Source: Chitinophaga sp. LS1 (lineage in GTDB: Bacteria; Bacteroidota; Bacteroidia; Chitinophagales; Chitinophagaceae). Taken from it: DNA of 64,000 bases. Of the stretch, positions 1 through 7,765 are shown piece by piece (position 1 is the stretch's first letter; the number at the start of each line of letters is the position of its first letter). The stretch is taken from the NCBI RefSeq assembly GCF_034274695.1, contig NZ_CP128362.1, positions 2,916,501-2,980,500 of the forward strand, written 5' to 3'. A program made the translations under genes and the position numbers. The notes beneath the pieces were generated by a model. The model was not told where the DNA came from and ran no database searches. It saw only the letters and a list, made by a program, of their open reading frames with translations.

Positions 1-82
1 ACAAGTATAATAACCTTAAATATTCACCTGGAAACTAAATTTATAAATCCATTCATTTAACCTTAATTAAAGATTAACCGTC

Positions 83-694
83 ATGAAAATTATATGCGTT
101 GGAAGAAACTATGCCGATCATGCAAAGGAATTGAAAAATGAGGTACCGACAGAACCTGTGATTTTCATGAAGCCTAAGAATGCATTGCTGCAGAACAACC
201 ATCCATTTTACTATCCAGAGTTTACCGACAACCTCCATTATGAATGTGAACTGGTGCTGAGAATATGCAAAAACGGAAAGCATATTCAGGAAAAATTTGC
301 AGATAAATACTATGACCAGATTGGGATTGGTATTGATTTCACTGCCCGTGATCTGCAGGATAAGCAAAAGCAGAAAGGATTACCGTGGGAGATTGCAAAG
401 GCGTTTGATAATTCGGCTGTGGTAGGGCAGTTTATCCCCATTACCCCTGAGTTGGATAAAAAAGATATTAATTTCTGTTTGTATAAAAATAAAGAACTGG
501 TGCAGCAGGGGAATACGAAAGACCTGTTGTTTTCATTTGATTTTCTGGTGGCTTATATTTCTAAATTCTTTACGCTGAATATCGGGGATCTGGTATTTAC
601 AGGTACGCCGGCTGGGGTAGGTCCTGTAGAGATAGGGGATACGCTGGAAGCGTTTATTGAAAATGACAGTTTGCTGGAGTTTGTAGTGAAATAA
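83..694 (+). CDS. Fumarylacetoacetate hydrolase (FAH) family protein
   Basis: Soluble 203-aa protein of the FAH fold, whose members cleave or decarboxylate acylpyruvate/oxaloacetate-type substrates with a divalent metal. Seen: N-terminal RNYADHAKEL, then FMKPKNALL, the acidic metal-site region HYECELVL (about residues 54-61), DFTARDLQDKQKQKGLPW and a C-terminal FTGTPAGVGPVEIGD, the classic FAH end motif. At about 200 aa it matches the compact single-domain FAHD1-like enzymes. The exact substrate cannot be read from sequence. It is monocistronic, followed by a strong terminator and facing the MarR gene. Confidence 0.9.
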   Translation: MKIICVGRNYADHAKELKNEVPTEPVIFMKPKNALLQNNHPFYYPEFTDNLHYECELVLRICKNGKHIQEKFADKYYDQIGIGIDFTARDLQDKQKQKGLPWEIAKAFDNSAVVGQFIPITPELDKKDINFCLYKNKELVQQGNTKDLLFSFDFLVAYISKFFTLNIGDLVFTGTPAGVGPVEIGDTLEAFIENDSLLEFVVK

Positions 695-713
695 GTTTTG
701 ATGATTATAAATG

Positions 714-755
714 AACCGGCCTGCTCATCCACTGAGCAGGCCGGTTTTTATTTTG
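714..755 (+). terminator. Rho-independent terminator after the FAH gene
   Basis: A perfect stem, AACCGGCCTGCTCA pairing with TGAGCAGGCCGGTT around a 5-nt loop, is followed by TTTTATTTT. It lies between convergent genes. I see no gene in the remaining spacer to 916. Confidence 0.92.
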
Positions 756-916
756 ATTTGTTTGAACAACTTTGATAGAATTTCTCGTTAGTTCTTGAAA
801 TCACTTGTTTGAGGTTATCTGTCACATCCAGAACTTTGGAGAATCCTTTATATTACTTTTTTCCAGGCTTCTTTTGGGTGTAATCGATCACCCTCTGAAT
901 TCCGGTGTCCTTTAAA

Positions 917-1390
917 TTACTTATCTTCTGGCACCTGCTTCGTCAAAGTAACCTCATCCGGCACATTATTATAAATCACATCCAATATCCTCGTCAGCTC
1001 CTGAAAATCGTCTTCTGTAAGATGATTCCAGCCCGTTTTACGCATTTCCAGCACTAAAGGTCTTGCTTCCTTATACTTATCTGCGCCTTTAACAGTGAGC
1101 TGTAAAAACACCTTCCTGCGGTCCTGGGGAGATCCTTCCCTAAGCACCAGTTCTTTCTTAACCAGTAATTCAATAATACGGGAAACGGTGGTAATATCCT
1201 TCGATGTCAGCTTAGCGAGTTCGTTATGCGTAATCTTTTTGTGCTTATACAGGTTTTCTATCAGCAGCCACTGGTCAACAGTAATGTCCACCTTATGAAT
1301 ATCAAAAGTCTTTTGCCAGTAGTTACGGATTCTTTTAAGGGTGGCATCCAACTTAAAAAAAGATGGATTCGTTACGAAAGTATTAGGCAT
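917..1390 (-). CDS. MarR-family transcriptional regulator
   Basis: 157-aa winged-helix dimeric repressor of the MarR family. Seen: VDITVDQWLLIENLYKHKKITHNELA for the first helices, the recognition helix region LTSKDITTVSRIIELLVKKELV, and the wing EGSPQDRRKVFLQLTVKG (D-R-R-K is the usual wing motif). Length is typical. It is divergent from the E1 dehydrogenase gene with a 74-bp spacer holding two perfect palindromes, so autorepression and control of the neighbour are likely (inference). The ligand is unknown. Confidence 0.9.
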   Translation of the reverse strand: MPNTFVTNPSFFKLDATLKRIRNYWQKTFDIHKVDITVDQWLLIENLYKHKKITHNELAKLTSKDITTVSRIIELLVKKELVLREGSPQDRRKVFLQLTVKGADKYKEARPLVLEMRKTGWNHLTEDDFQELTRILDVIYNNVPDEVTLTKQVPEDK

Positions 1391-1400
1391 AATTATTTAA

Positions 1401-1431
1401 ATTGCATTAGCAATAGTTGCATTAGCAACTA
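1401..1431. promoter_or_regulatory. Tandem palindromic operators for the MarR regulator
   Basis: Two perfect inverted repeats share the core TTGCATTAGCAA: ATTGCATTAGCAAT at 1401-1414 and TAGTTGCATTAGCAACTA at 1414-1431. Their centres are 15 bp apart. They occupy the middle of the 74-bp divergent spacer, 10 bp from the MarR start codon and 33 bp from the E1 start, where a MarR dimer would block both promoters. Confidence 0.75.
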
Positions 1432-1464
1432 TTTAATCTTATAAACATCCAAACAGGATATAAA

Positions 1465-3576
1465 GTGTTTAAAGATAATACAATCACCCCAACTATAAAA
1501 GCAGGGATTGCTAATAAGCAAGGCCTGTGGCTGAAAGCCTTCCGGCTGATGTGTCAGGCTTCCCAAATGGCCGCCACGTATGAAGCGAATCGCTCCGTTT
1601 GCAAATATGTACATTCCACGTCCCGTGGGCATGAAGCTATTCAGATAGCAGCTGGATTGCAGTTACAACCCTGGGATTATGCCAGTCCTTACTATCGGGA
1701 TGACAGTATGATGCTGGCCATGGGTTTTACTCCCCTTGAGCTGATGTTACAACTCCTTGCAAAGGGAGATGACCCTTTCTCCGGCGGTCGATCGTATTAT
1801 AGTCATCCAGCCAGCCGGGTACCCAATCGCCCCTTAATCCCTCACCAGAGCAGTGCTACCGGCATGCAGGTCATTCCGGCTACAGGCATGGCACAGGGTA
1901 TCCGTTATCTGGAAAGAAATTTATCTGACTCTCTGCCTACCGGCCCCCATGGAGAATTACCGGTAGTTCTTTGCTCTCTCGGTGATGGCAGTGTCACGGA
2001 AGGTGAAGTCAGTGAAGCATGGCAGAGTGCTATTCTGTGGGAGTTACCAGTCATTTACCTGGTACAGGACAATGAATGGGGTATTTCTGCTTCATCTGCA
2101 GAAACCCGTGTAATGGATGCATATGAATATGCTGCGGGATTTAAAGGCCTGAAACGAATACGGGTGGATGGAAGTGATTTTGAAGAGAGTTATCATGGCA
2201 TGGAGGCTGCAATCAGTTATGTACGCAAAGAAAGGAAACCTGTATTGGTACATGCCTGTGTGCCATTGTTAGGGCACCATACCTCCGGTGTACGCAAGGA
2301 ATGGTACAGAACAGATGAAGACCTGTCCTTTCATGGAGAAAAGGATCCCTTACCCAAACTAAAAGCATTATTAATATCCTCCGGTATTCCGGAGAAGGAC
2401 CTGTTAACCATTGAAAGAGAAACACAGGAATATATAGAAGCCGAATTTGATAAGGCGCGGATAGCACAGGATCCGGATCCCCGCACAGTGAAGGATCATG
2501 TATTTGCACCTGCTGCTGTTACAGTAGAAAAAGGGAATCGTACCCCCGCAAATGGTACGAAAGTGATGATGGTGGATGCTGCTTTGCATGCGGTAGAAGA
2601 AATCCTGCGGGACTATCCTGAAGCCATCTTTTTTGGTCAGGATGTAGGACGCCGTTTGGGTGGCGTATTCCGCGAAGCAGCTACCCTTGCGGAAAAATTC
2701 GGTGACCACAGGGTATACAACACAGCTATACAGGAAGCTTATATCGTTGGAGCTACTGCTGGTTTATCAGCAGTAGGTGTTAAGCCTATTGTAGAAATTC
2801 AGTTTGCCGATTATATCTATCCTGGATTTAATCAGCTGGTGACGGAGATTTCGAAATCCTGTTACCTCAGCTATGGCAAATTCCCGGTGCAGACCCTGAT
2901 CCGTATACCTATTGGTGCTTATGGAGGTGGAGGACCTTATCATTCTGGTAGTATCGAATCTACTTTGCTTACCATTAAAGGTATTAAAGTAGTCTATCCA
3001 TCCAATGCTGCTGATATGAAAGGACTGATGAAGGCTGCTTTTTTAGATCCCAATCCGGTTGTTATGCTGGAGCACAAAGGTTTATATTGGAGCAAAGTTC
3101 CTGGTACACAGGCGGCGATCATGATTGAACCAGATGCAGACTATCAGTTGCCAATGGGCAAGGGGAGGGTAGTGGTACCTGCTCATCCAAAAGACGTGAA
3201 GAAGGGCGATACTTGTTGTATCATCACCTACGGAATGGGGGTATACTGGGCAATGGCTGTCGCTGCGGCCTTCCCTGGTCAGGTAGAGGTGATTGATCTG
3301 CGTACATTATTCCCGCTGGATGAAGAGCTGGTCTATTCATCTGTTTCCCGCCATGGAAAATGCCTTGTGCTCACTGAAGAACAACTGAATAATTCCTTTG
3401 CACAGGCCTTAGCGGGTCGTATTCAACAGCACTGCTTTCGCTCGCTGGATGCGCCGATTTTCACGCTTGGTGCTTTGGATTTGCCAGCAGTGCCTATCAA
3501 TCTGGCGTTGGAGAATGAAATGTTGCCAAATCCGCAAAAGGTGAAGGCTGCGGTGAAGGAATTATTAGCGTATTAA
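1465..3576 (+). CDS. Fused alpha/beta 2-oxoacid dehydrogenase E1 (branched-chain type)
   Basis: 703-aa thiamine-diphosphate enzyme with both E1 subunits in one chain, as is common for the 2-oxoisovalerate dehydrogenase E1 of Bacteroidota. Alpha half (about 1-340): YYRDDSMML, TGMQVIPATGMAQG, and the ThDP/Mg motif GDGSVTEGE followed about 26 residues on by the N of VQDNEWGIS. Beta half (about 365-703): FFGQDVGRRLGGVF, FNTAIQEA-like YNTAIQEAYIVG, EIQFADYIYPGFNQL, PIGAYGGGGPYHSG and the C-terminal transketolase domain. It would decarboxylate branched-chain 2-oxoacids and pass the acyl group to an E2 not encoded here. The start used is GTG at 1465, with no better ATG nearby. Regulation by the adjacent MarR protein is inferred from the operators. 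Confidence 0.9.
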   Translation: MFKDNTITPTIKAGIANKQGLWLKAFRLMCQASQMAATYEANRSVCKYVHSTSRGHEAIQIAAGLQLQPWDYASPYYRDDSMMLAMGFTPLELMLQLLAKGDDPFSGGRSYYSHPASRVPNRPLIPHQSSATGMQVIPATGMAQGIRYLERNLSDSLPTGPHGELPVVLCSLGDGSVTEGEVSEAWQSAILWELPVIYLVQDNEWGISASSAETRVMDAYEYAAGFKGLKRIRVDGSDFEESYHGMEAAISYVRKERKPVLVHACVPLLGHHTSGVRKEWYRTDEDLSFHGEKDPLPKLKALLISSGIPEKDLLTIERETQEYIEAEFDKARIAQDPDPRTVKDHVFAPAAVTVEKGNRTPANGTKVMMVDAALHAVEEILRDYPEAIFFGQDVGRRLGGVFREAATLAEKFGDHRVYNTAIQEAYIVGATAGLSAVGVKPIVEIQFADYIYPGFNQLVTEISKSCYLSYGKFPVQTLIRIPIGAYGGGGPYHSGSIESTLLTIKGIKVVYPSNAADMKGLMKAAFLDPNPVVMLEHKGLYWSKVPGTQAAIMIEPDADYQLPMGKGRVVVPAHPKDVKKGDTCCIITYGMGVYWAMAVAAAFPGQVEVIDLRTLFPLDEELVYSSVSRHGKCLVLTEEQLNNSFAQALAGRIQQHCFRSLDAPIFTLGALDLPAVPINLALENEMLPNPQKVKAAVKELLAY

Positions 3577-3595
3577 AAAAAAATATAAATACCTC

Positions 3596-3627
3596 TTGGC
3601 TTTTATCAATTTAGCGATTATCTTTGC
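3596..3627 (+). promoter_or_regulatory. Primary sigma promoter of tRNA-Met
   Basis: TTGG at 3596-3599, a 19-nt spacer and TATCTTTGC at 3619-3627 match the Bacteroidota TTG-N19-TAnnTTTG consensus. The tRNA begins 29 nt downstream of the box. Confidence 0.75.
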
Positions 3628-3655
3628 ACTCCCGTTTTGAACAAGACGAGGATTT

Positions 3656-3729
3656 GGCGAGGTAGCTCAGGCGGTTAGAGCGCAGGATTCATAACCCTGA
3701 GGTCAAGGGTTCAACTCCCTTTCTCGCTA
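3656..3729 (+). tRNA. tRNA-Met (anticodon CAT)
   Basis: Cloverleaf read by eye: acceptor GGCGAGG with TCTCGCT (two G-U pairs), D arm GCTC-AGGCGGTTA-GAGC, anticodon arm CAGGA-TTCATAA-CCCTG with anticodon CAT, variable loop AGGTC, T arm AAGGG-TTCAACT-CCCTT, discriminator A. CCA is not encoded. The tRNA sits at the left edge of the accessory region with the Septu-like genes. Elongator versus initiator or Ile2 (modified CAT) identity is not decided by sequence alone; the paired first acceptor base argues against the initiator. Confidence 0.93.
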
Positions 3730-3739
3730 CGAATTAAAA

Positions 3740-3778
3740 AGGTTTTCAGGTAATTTGCTTGAAAGCCTTTTCTTTTTT
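3740..3778 (+). terminator. Terminator after tRNA-Met
   Basis: Stem AGGTTTTCA with TGAAAGCCT (one G-U pair), 11-nt loop, then TTTTCTTTTTT. Confidence 0.8.
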
Positions 3779-3807
3779 ATATTCATCTATACTTTGATGG
3801 TAAATTT

Positions 3808-5046
3808 ATGAATGACATATTCATTTCATCTATCAGCATAAATGAAGTTCGGAATACAAAAGAACTCGAAATACCCATTTCGTCTGATGAAAGAAAGCAT
3901 TTAATCATCACTGGACGAAACGGAAGTGGTAAAACTTCTCTACTTGTCGAATTACAAAAATATCTTTCTGCAGTTATACAAGAAAGCAATATTAGCTTTT
4001 TAGCTAATGTTATAAGGCGAAGAGATTATCTTATTTATGAAAAAAATGAAGTAATAAAGAATCATACTCCAGAAAGTATGAGTTCTTACACTACGGAAAT
4101 AGAAGCTGTTAATAGAGAAATCAAGGCTTTAACAGGCGTGTCAATAAGCTTTAATCATTTTAATGAAATTTTATCAAATTTCAATTCAGGGAAATTTATA
4201 GTTGCGTCATTTGACTCAAAGCGTAACTCAAAATTTAATGTACCAAGTGGTATTAACAAAATTAAATTTAAGCGGAATTATAATCCCCGAGAGCATGTTG
4301 GAGCTGATTTTATTCAATACATTGTAAACTTAAAAGCAGACAGATCATTCGCTAGGGATGAGAATGAAACGGATGTTGTGAGAGAGGTTGACTCATGGTT
4401 TGCAAACTTTGAAAGAAACCTCGCTGAATTATTTAGTGATCCCCAACTTAAATTGTCGTTTGATAGAAAGAACTATAATTTTAATGTACTTGAAACAGGT
4501 AAGGAACCATATAATTTAAACCAACTTTCTGATGGTTATTCTGCGGTTTTAAGTATTATAACAGAATTATTATTAAGAATGGAGAGTTCTGGTGCAAAAA
4601 GTTATGATGTAGAAGGAATTGTGCTTATAGATGAAATTGAGACTCATCTTCATATTGAATTACAGAAAAAGGTACTTCCATTTCTAACTACATTTTTTCC
4701 AAAACTACAGTTTATCATTACAACACATTCCCCATTTGTTATAAGCTCAATAGAAAACGCAGTTATTTGCGATCTTGAAAAGAGGATTGTCACGGATGAT
4801 TTATCTGGTTATTCCTATGATACTTTAATTGAGAGTTATTTTGAAGCAGATAAATATTCATCAATTTTAAAGAAGAAGATTGCTGAGTTTGAATATCTAA
4901 GTTCTAAAGAAGAGTTAGATGAAAAGGAAAGAGATCAACTACGGGAATTAAGGAAATATATTGATGATGTTCCCAAATTTTTAGCAGATGAATTAGCGGT
5001 TAAAATTCAACAAATTCAGTTAAGAACACTTAATAAGAACAAATGA
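3808..5046 (+). CDS. ptuA: AAA ATPase of a Septu-like defence pair (PtuA-like)
   Basis: 412-aa ATPase of the SMC/RecF-like AAA_15/AAA_21 type. Seen: Walker A GRNGSGKT at residues 36-43, a charged central region with coiled-coil character (about 60-210), an ABC-type signature QLSDGYSAV near 240, Walker B IVLIDEIETH near 271-280 and an H-loop TTHSPF near 305. Its stop overlaps the next start by 4 bp (ATGA), indicating translational coupling to an HNH nuclease gene. That pairing is the Septu architecture (PtuA ATPase with PtuB nuclease) and also the effector pair of retron Ec78; no reverse transcriptase gene is adjacent. The gene is clearly more AT-rich than its flanks and follows a tRNA, suggesting horizontal gain. 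The general AAA+HNH assignment is firm; the exact Septu subtype is not. Confidence 0.75.
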   Translation: MNDIFISSISINEVRNTKELEIPISSDERKHLIITGRNGSGKTSLLVELQKYLSAVIQESNISFLANVIRRRDYLIYEKNEVIKNHTPESMSSYTTEIEAVNREIKALTGVSISFNHFNEILSNFNSGKFIVASFDSKRNSKFNVPSGINKIKFKRNYNPREHVGADFIQYIVNLKADRSFARDENETDVVREVDSWFANFERNLAELFSDPQLKLSFDRKNYNFNVLETGKEPYNLNQLSDGYSAVLSIITELLLRMESSGAKSYDVEGIVLIDEIETHLHIELQKKVLPFLTTFFPKLQFIITTHSPFVISSIENAVICDLEKRIVTDDLSGYSYDTLIESYFEADKYSSILKKKIAEFEYLSSKEELDEKERDQLRELRKYIDDVPKFLADELAVKIQQIQLRTLNKNK

Positions 5047-5717
5047 TTTTTGCTTCTAAATCTCAACCTGCCCCACCTTGCTTAGCAATTGAGAAAGCAA
5101 AAGCTACTGGGAGTTACAGATGTGACGGAGTTCTTCATGCAATAAGGAATGATTTCTATAATAAATGCTATATATGTGAGCAAAGAGAGCCTACAACAAT
5201 AAACGTTGAACATTTTCGACCACATAGAAATTATCGGGATGTGATGTTTGATTGGAATAATCTCTTTTTTGCTTGTGGGCATTGCAATAACATAAAACTA
5301 GCCAAACCCATATTTGATGATATTCTAGATGTCACTCAGGAGACAGACGAAGTAGATAAAAAAATAAGATATCATATTAACCCATACCCAAAAGAAAAGG
5401 CTGAATTCCGGGCCCTTGAGAACACCGATCGTGTTAATAACTCAGTTACGCTTTTAGATGCAGTTTACAATGGAACTACTACCTTAAAATCTATTGAAGC
5501 CGCAAATGTTCGAAATCTTTTACTTAAAGAGATAAGGACTTTTCAGGATTTGTTATTTGACTATTATGATGAAACATATTCGGCTGAGGAAAAAGAGGAA
5601 ATAAAACAAAAGATTATTAGACATTTGCGTCCTGCATCAAGCTTTACGGCTTTCAAAAGATGGGTAATAAGAGATCATGAAAACCTAAAGGCGGATTTCG
5701 AGCAATATTGTGGGTGA
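5043..5717 (+). CDS. ptuB: HNH endonuclease of a Septu-like defence pair (PtuB-like)
   Basis: 224-aa protein with an N-terminal HNH/zinc module: CYIC (C42, C45), VEHFRPHR with H57 as the likely catalytic histidine, WNNLFFACGHCNN with N72/N73 and zinc cysteines C78 and C81. The spacing fits HNH proteins with a structural zinc, as in the PtuB/retron-associated HNH family. The C-terminal half (about 100-224) is helical and charged, probably for docking to the ATPase. It overlaps the ATPase gene by 4 bp and shares its AT-rich composition. Known Septu systems restrict phage by PtuA-gated nuclease action of PtuB; applying this here is inference. Confidence 0.75.
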   Translation: MIFASKSQPAPPCLAIEKAKATGSYRCDGVLHAIRNDFYNKCYICEQREPTTINVEHFRPHRNYRDVMFDWNNLFFACGHCNNIKLAKPIFDDILDVTQETDEVDKKIRYHINPYPKEKAEFRALENTDRVNNSVTLLDAVYNGTTTLKSIEAANVRNLLLKEIRTFQDLLFDYYDETYSAEEKEEIKQKIIRHLRPASSFTAFKRWVIRDHENLKADFEQYCG

Positions 5718-5799
5718 ATAGCTAAGGCTTTTTTAAGCAGATCTATGAATATGCTAAAGCAACAGTTCAGCTAGTAAAGCCATCATCTTATTATCTTTC

Positions 5800-6084
5800 A
5801 TGTCTATGAACTCGATCCTTCTTTGTAAAACTATACTGCTGATATTACCTGTTATTGTCCTGATTTTCGTATTCCTTATCAGAGATATATTACGCATTAC
5901 AGCCAGAGCAGGAGGAGGTTCATGTGATTTTACCAAAGAGTATACTCTGATTGTAATAGGGCTGCATTTACTAGTACTTAACGTATTTTTGCTAATGCAA
6001 GGTGCGGGTGGCAACTGGCCTTTTCTTGTGATTGGCATTGCGTTACTTATTTGTTGTATTGCCCTGGGATTCAGAGAGCTTTAA
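5800..6084 (+). CDS. Small hypothetical membrane protein
   Basis: 94-aa product with about three predicted membrane segments (roughly residues 8-26, 47-66 and 73-90) separated by a short polar stretch ARAGGGSCDFTKEY. No family recognised. It stands alone between the Septu-like pair and a decayed gene. No obvious ribosome binding site is visible, which is normal in this phylum. Coding status is moderate because the surroundings are degraded. Confidence 0.45.
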   Translation: MSMNSILLCKTILLILPVIVLIFVFLIRDILRITARAGGGSCDFTKEYTLIVIGLHLLVLNVFLLMQGAGGNWPFLVIGIALLICCIALGFREL

Positions 6085-6095
6085 ACCTTGTTCTA

Positions 6096-6662
6096 TGGCA
6101 CTACAAATTTCTACCAATTGTAAAGTTCAAGCATTTACCTGGACATATAATGATGAGAATACTTCTCCAACAACCTGGAGGTGTAGTTGTGATTATTCTG
6201 CCAAGGAAGATGAGTCGTTTGTAAGAGAATGTTCTATAATGCCTTTAATGACATTAGGAATAATAAGAGCTTCACACATGATAATCCTGTATTGATTTTA
6301 GTAATGTCACTGCAAGAGTAAAATTTCTTCAATCTATAGAAACAAAGCATAAGAATGCTGCAGTAGCAGAAGCTGTTCCTGATTGGGGGCAGTTTAAAAT
6401 TAAAAATATACTGATAGAATGCGAATTGTGGATATTGTCTAATACGGAGGTTTTGGCCACCCCAAACGGAGCAAAGAGCCCAACTTTTTCAATCTGGATA
6501 GTGACTATCTACCTCGTAGTTCATTTGATTTTATTAACGACTGGGTTGATAGTTCCAATAATGTTGATTAGTCTTATACTGTCACCACTTTTAGTACTCT
6601 TGATGGTATTTACAATATTGAAATATGGCAAATACAGAGATGGTAAGTTTGGATATCAATAA
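6096..6662 (+). pseudogene. Decayed gene with frameshifts, C-terminal membrane segments
   Basis: Protein-like sequence switches between two frames. One frame reads HYKFLPIVKFKHLPGHIMM and on to a stop at 6222. A second reads RMFYNAFNDIRNNKSF to a stop at 6319. The first frame is open again from 6285 to 6662 (VKFLQSIETKHKNAAV, VPDWGQFKIKN, then two hydrophobic segments and the end KYGKYRDGKFGYQ). No ATG opens the last frame. This pattern suggests one gene broken by at least two indels. The family is not recognised; an alternative is several unrelated chance frames. Confidence 0.4.
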
Positions 6663-6664
6663 TA

Positions 6665-6692
6665 TTTCAGGCAGGATGTCTGAAAGCCTTTT
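6665..6692. terminator. Hairpin between convergent genes
   Basis: TTTCAG (6665-6670) pairs with CTGAAA (6680-6685), followed by GCCTTTT. The stretch resembles the tRNA-Met terminator (about 22 of 29 positions). Confidence 0.4.
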
Positions 6693-6709
6693 AAAATTCT
6701 ATTAAACAT

Positions 6710-7450
6710 TCAATAAGTAATATTCCCCCTAATAGTATCATTCACCTGAACCTTATACTTAATCCCCGTATCCCTCCGGTTTTTTACAAGATAATCTTCA
6801 AATGAATAAAAGCATGGCTCTGACACCTTAATATCCAGCGTATCTCCCTTCATCCACCTAATATCATTAAAGCAATCAAAATCAAATCTGGATACATAAA
6901 AATTCCCGTATTTCGGAATGCTATCATTCCTATGAATAACCGATATGTTCAGAAAATAATAACCATTCCCAGGCTTAACATATCTATACACAATCAAATC
7001 ATACTTTTGACTTGGCGATGTTTCTCTATAAAATACTTTCCGCTCGTAAGATGTATCAATAGGATCCTTGTGCACAACTTTCACGATAGTCCCATTCATA
7101 GGAAATATACTATCCTTAAATTGGGACTTACCCCTGCTTATAAATTCAGTAAATTTTTCAGCAACAATAACCGTATCGCTACCTTGCCAATAGACATCAT
7201 CTACGTCGTAACTGAAGAACTTATATTGGCTCGCAGTACTTTCAACGGAGTCAGTTATTTTTAAAATCGCGATAAAGTAGGATCGGCCACCATCCCATGC
7301 TCCCTGTTCATAGGCGTAGTTTAATAAGAATTTGGTGCTGTCTGGTGAGTATGTTCTTGAACGCTCTGTAAAAGTACCGGTGCCGAAATCCGGAAAACAT
7401 GCTGGTATGGCCAGCAGAGCCAATACCAGAAAAACTACAACAAATTTCAT
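6710..7450 (-). CDS. Hypothetical lipoprotein
   Basis: 246-aa protein with a signal peptide ending in a lipobox-like LAIPAC (cysteine at about 18), so probably lipid-anchored in the envelope. The mature part is rich in aromatic and beta-forming residues (TFTERSRTYSPDSTKFLLNYAYEQGAWDGG near the start). No catalytic motif or family recognised. It is convergent with the decayed gene to its left and preceded by another gene remnant. Confidence 0.7.
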   Translation of the reverse strand: MKFVVVFLVLALLAIPACFPDFGTGTFTERSRTYSPDSTKFLLNYAYEQGAWDGGRSYFIAILKITDSVESTASQYKFFSYDVDDVYWQGSDTVIVAEKFTEFISRGKSQFKDSIFPMNGTIVKVVHKDPIDTSYERKVFYRETSPSQKYDLIVYRYVKPGNGYYFLNISVIHRNDSIPKYGNFYVSRFDFDCFNDIRWMKGDTLDIKVSEPCFYSFEDYLVKNRRDTGIKYKVQVNDTIRGNITY

Positions 7451-7512
7451 AAGTATAAAAATTTCAGCTTCCTACAAAATACGCCGATACCCCTTCACAA
7501 TATCTCCAATCC

Positions 7513-7743
7513 TCACCTTATACCCCCCACACTGCACAGTAAATACTTATCTCCACACAAACAGATATCCATCACAAATACATCATGCGGTGTATACTCC
7601 TCACACCTCGCCTGCGCAAATGCTACCACACTATCCGGACAACCAGCCTCTTTCTTTAATTTTAAATAATGCCTTTACTTCGAAGTCTCCACCTGCTGCC
7701 GCTCCCCATCCAAATACGCCTGCAAAAAAAAATCGCATAACAT
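7513..7743 (-). pseudogene. Remnant of an ATP-grasp-like protein C-terminus
   Basis: On the minus strand a frame opens with ATG at 7743, is stopped by TAA at 7675-7677, and continues as KLKKEAGCPDSVVAFAQ and YTPHDVFVMDICLCGDKYL to a TGA at 7513. The block YTPHDVFVMDI resembles the end of R2K-type ATP-grasp domains, where a hydrophobic-D-hydrophobic strand precedes the metal-binding glutamate. The usual Glu-x-Asn end is missing. The reading is by eye and short; it may be another family. Confidence 0.35.
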
Positions 7744-7765
7744 ATTTATTCTTTAATTTTATTCA

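Noticed and set aside
858..912. Minus-strand peptide-like stretch IQRVIDYTQKKPGKK downstream of the MarR gene
   Set aside because: Too short and without a start; cannot be distinguished from chance.
3808..5717. Retron (Ec78-type) system
   Set aside because: ATPase and HNH effector resemble it, but no reverse transcriptase or msr/msd-like RNA gene is adjacent.
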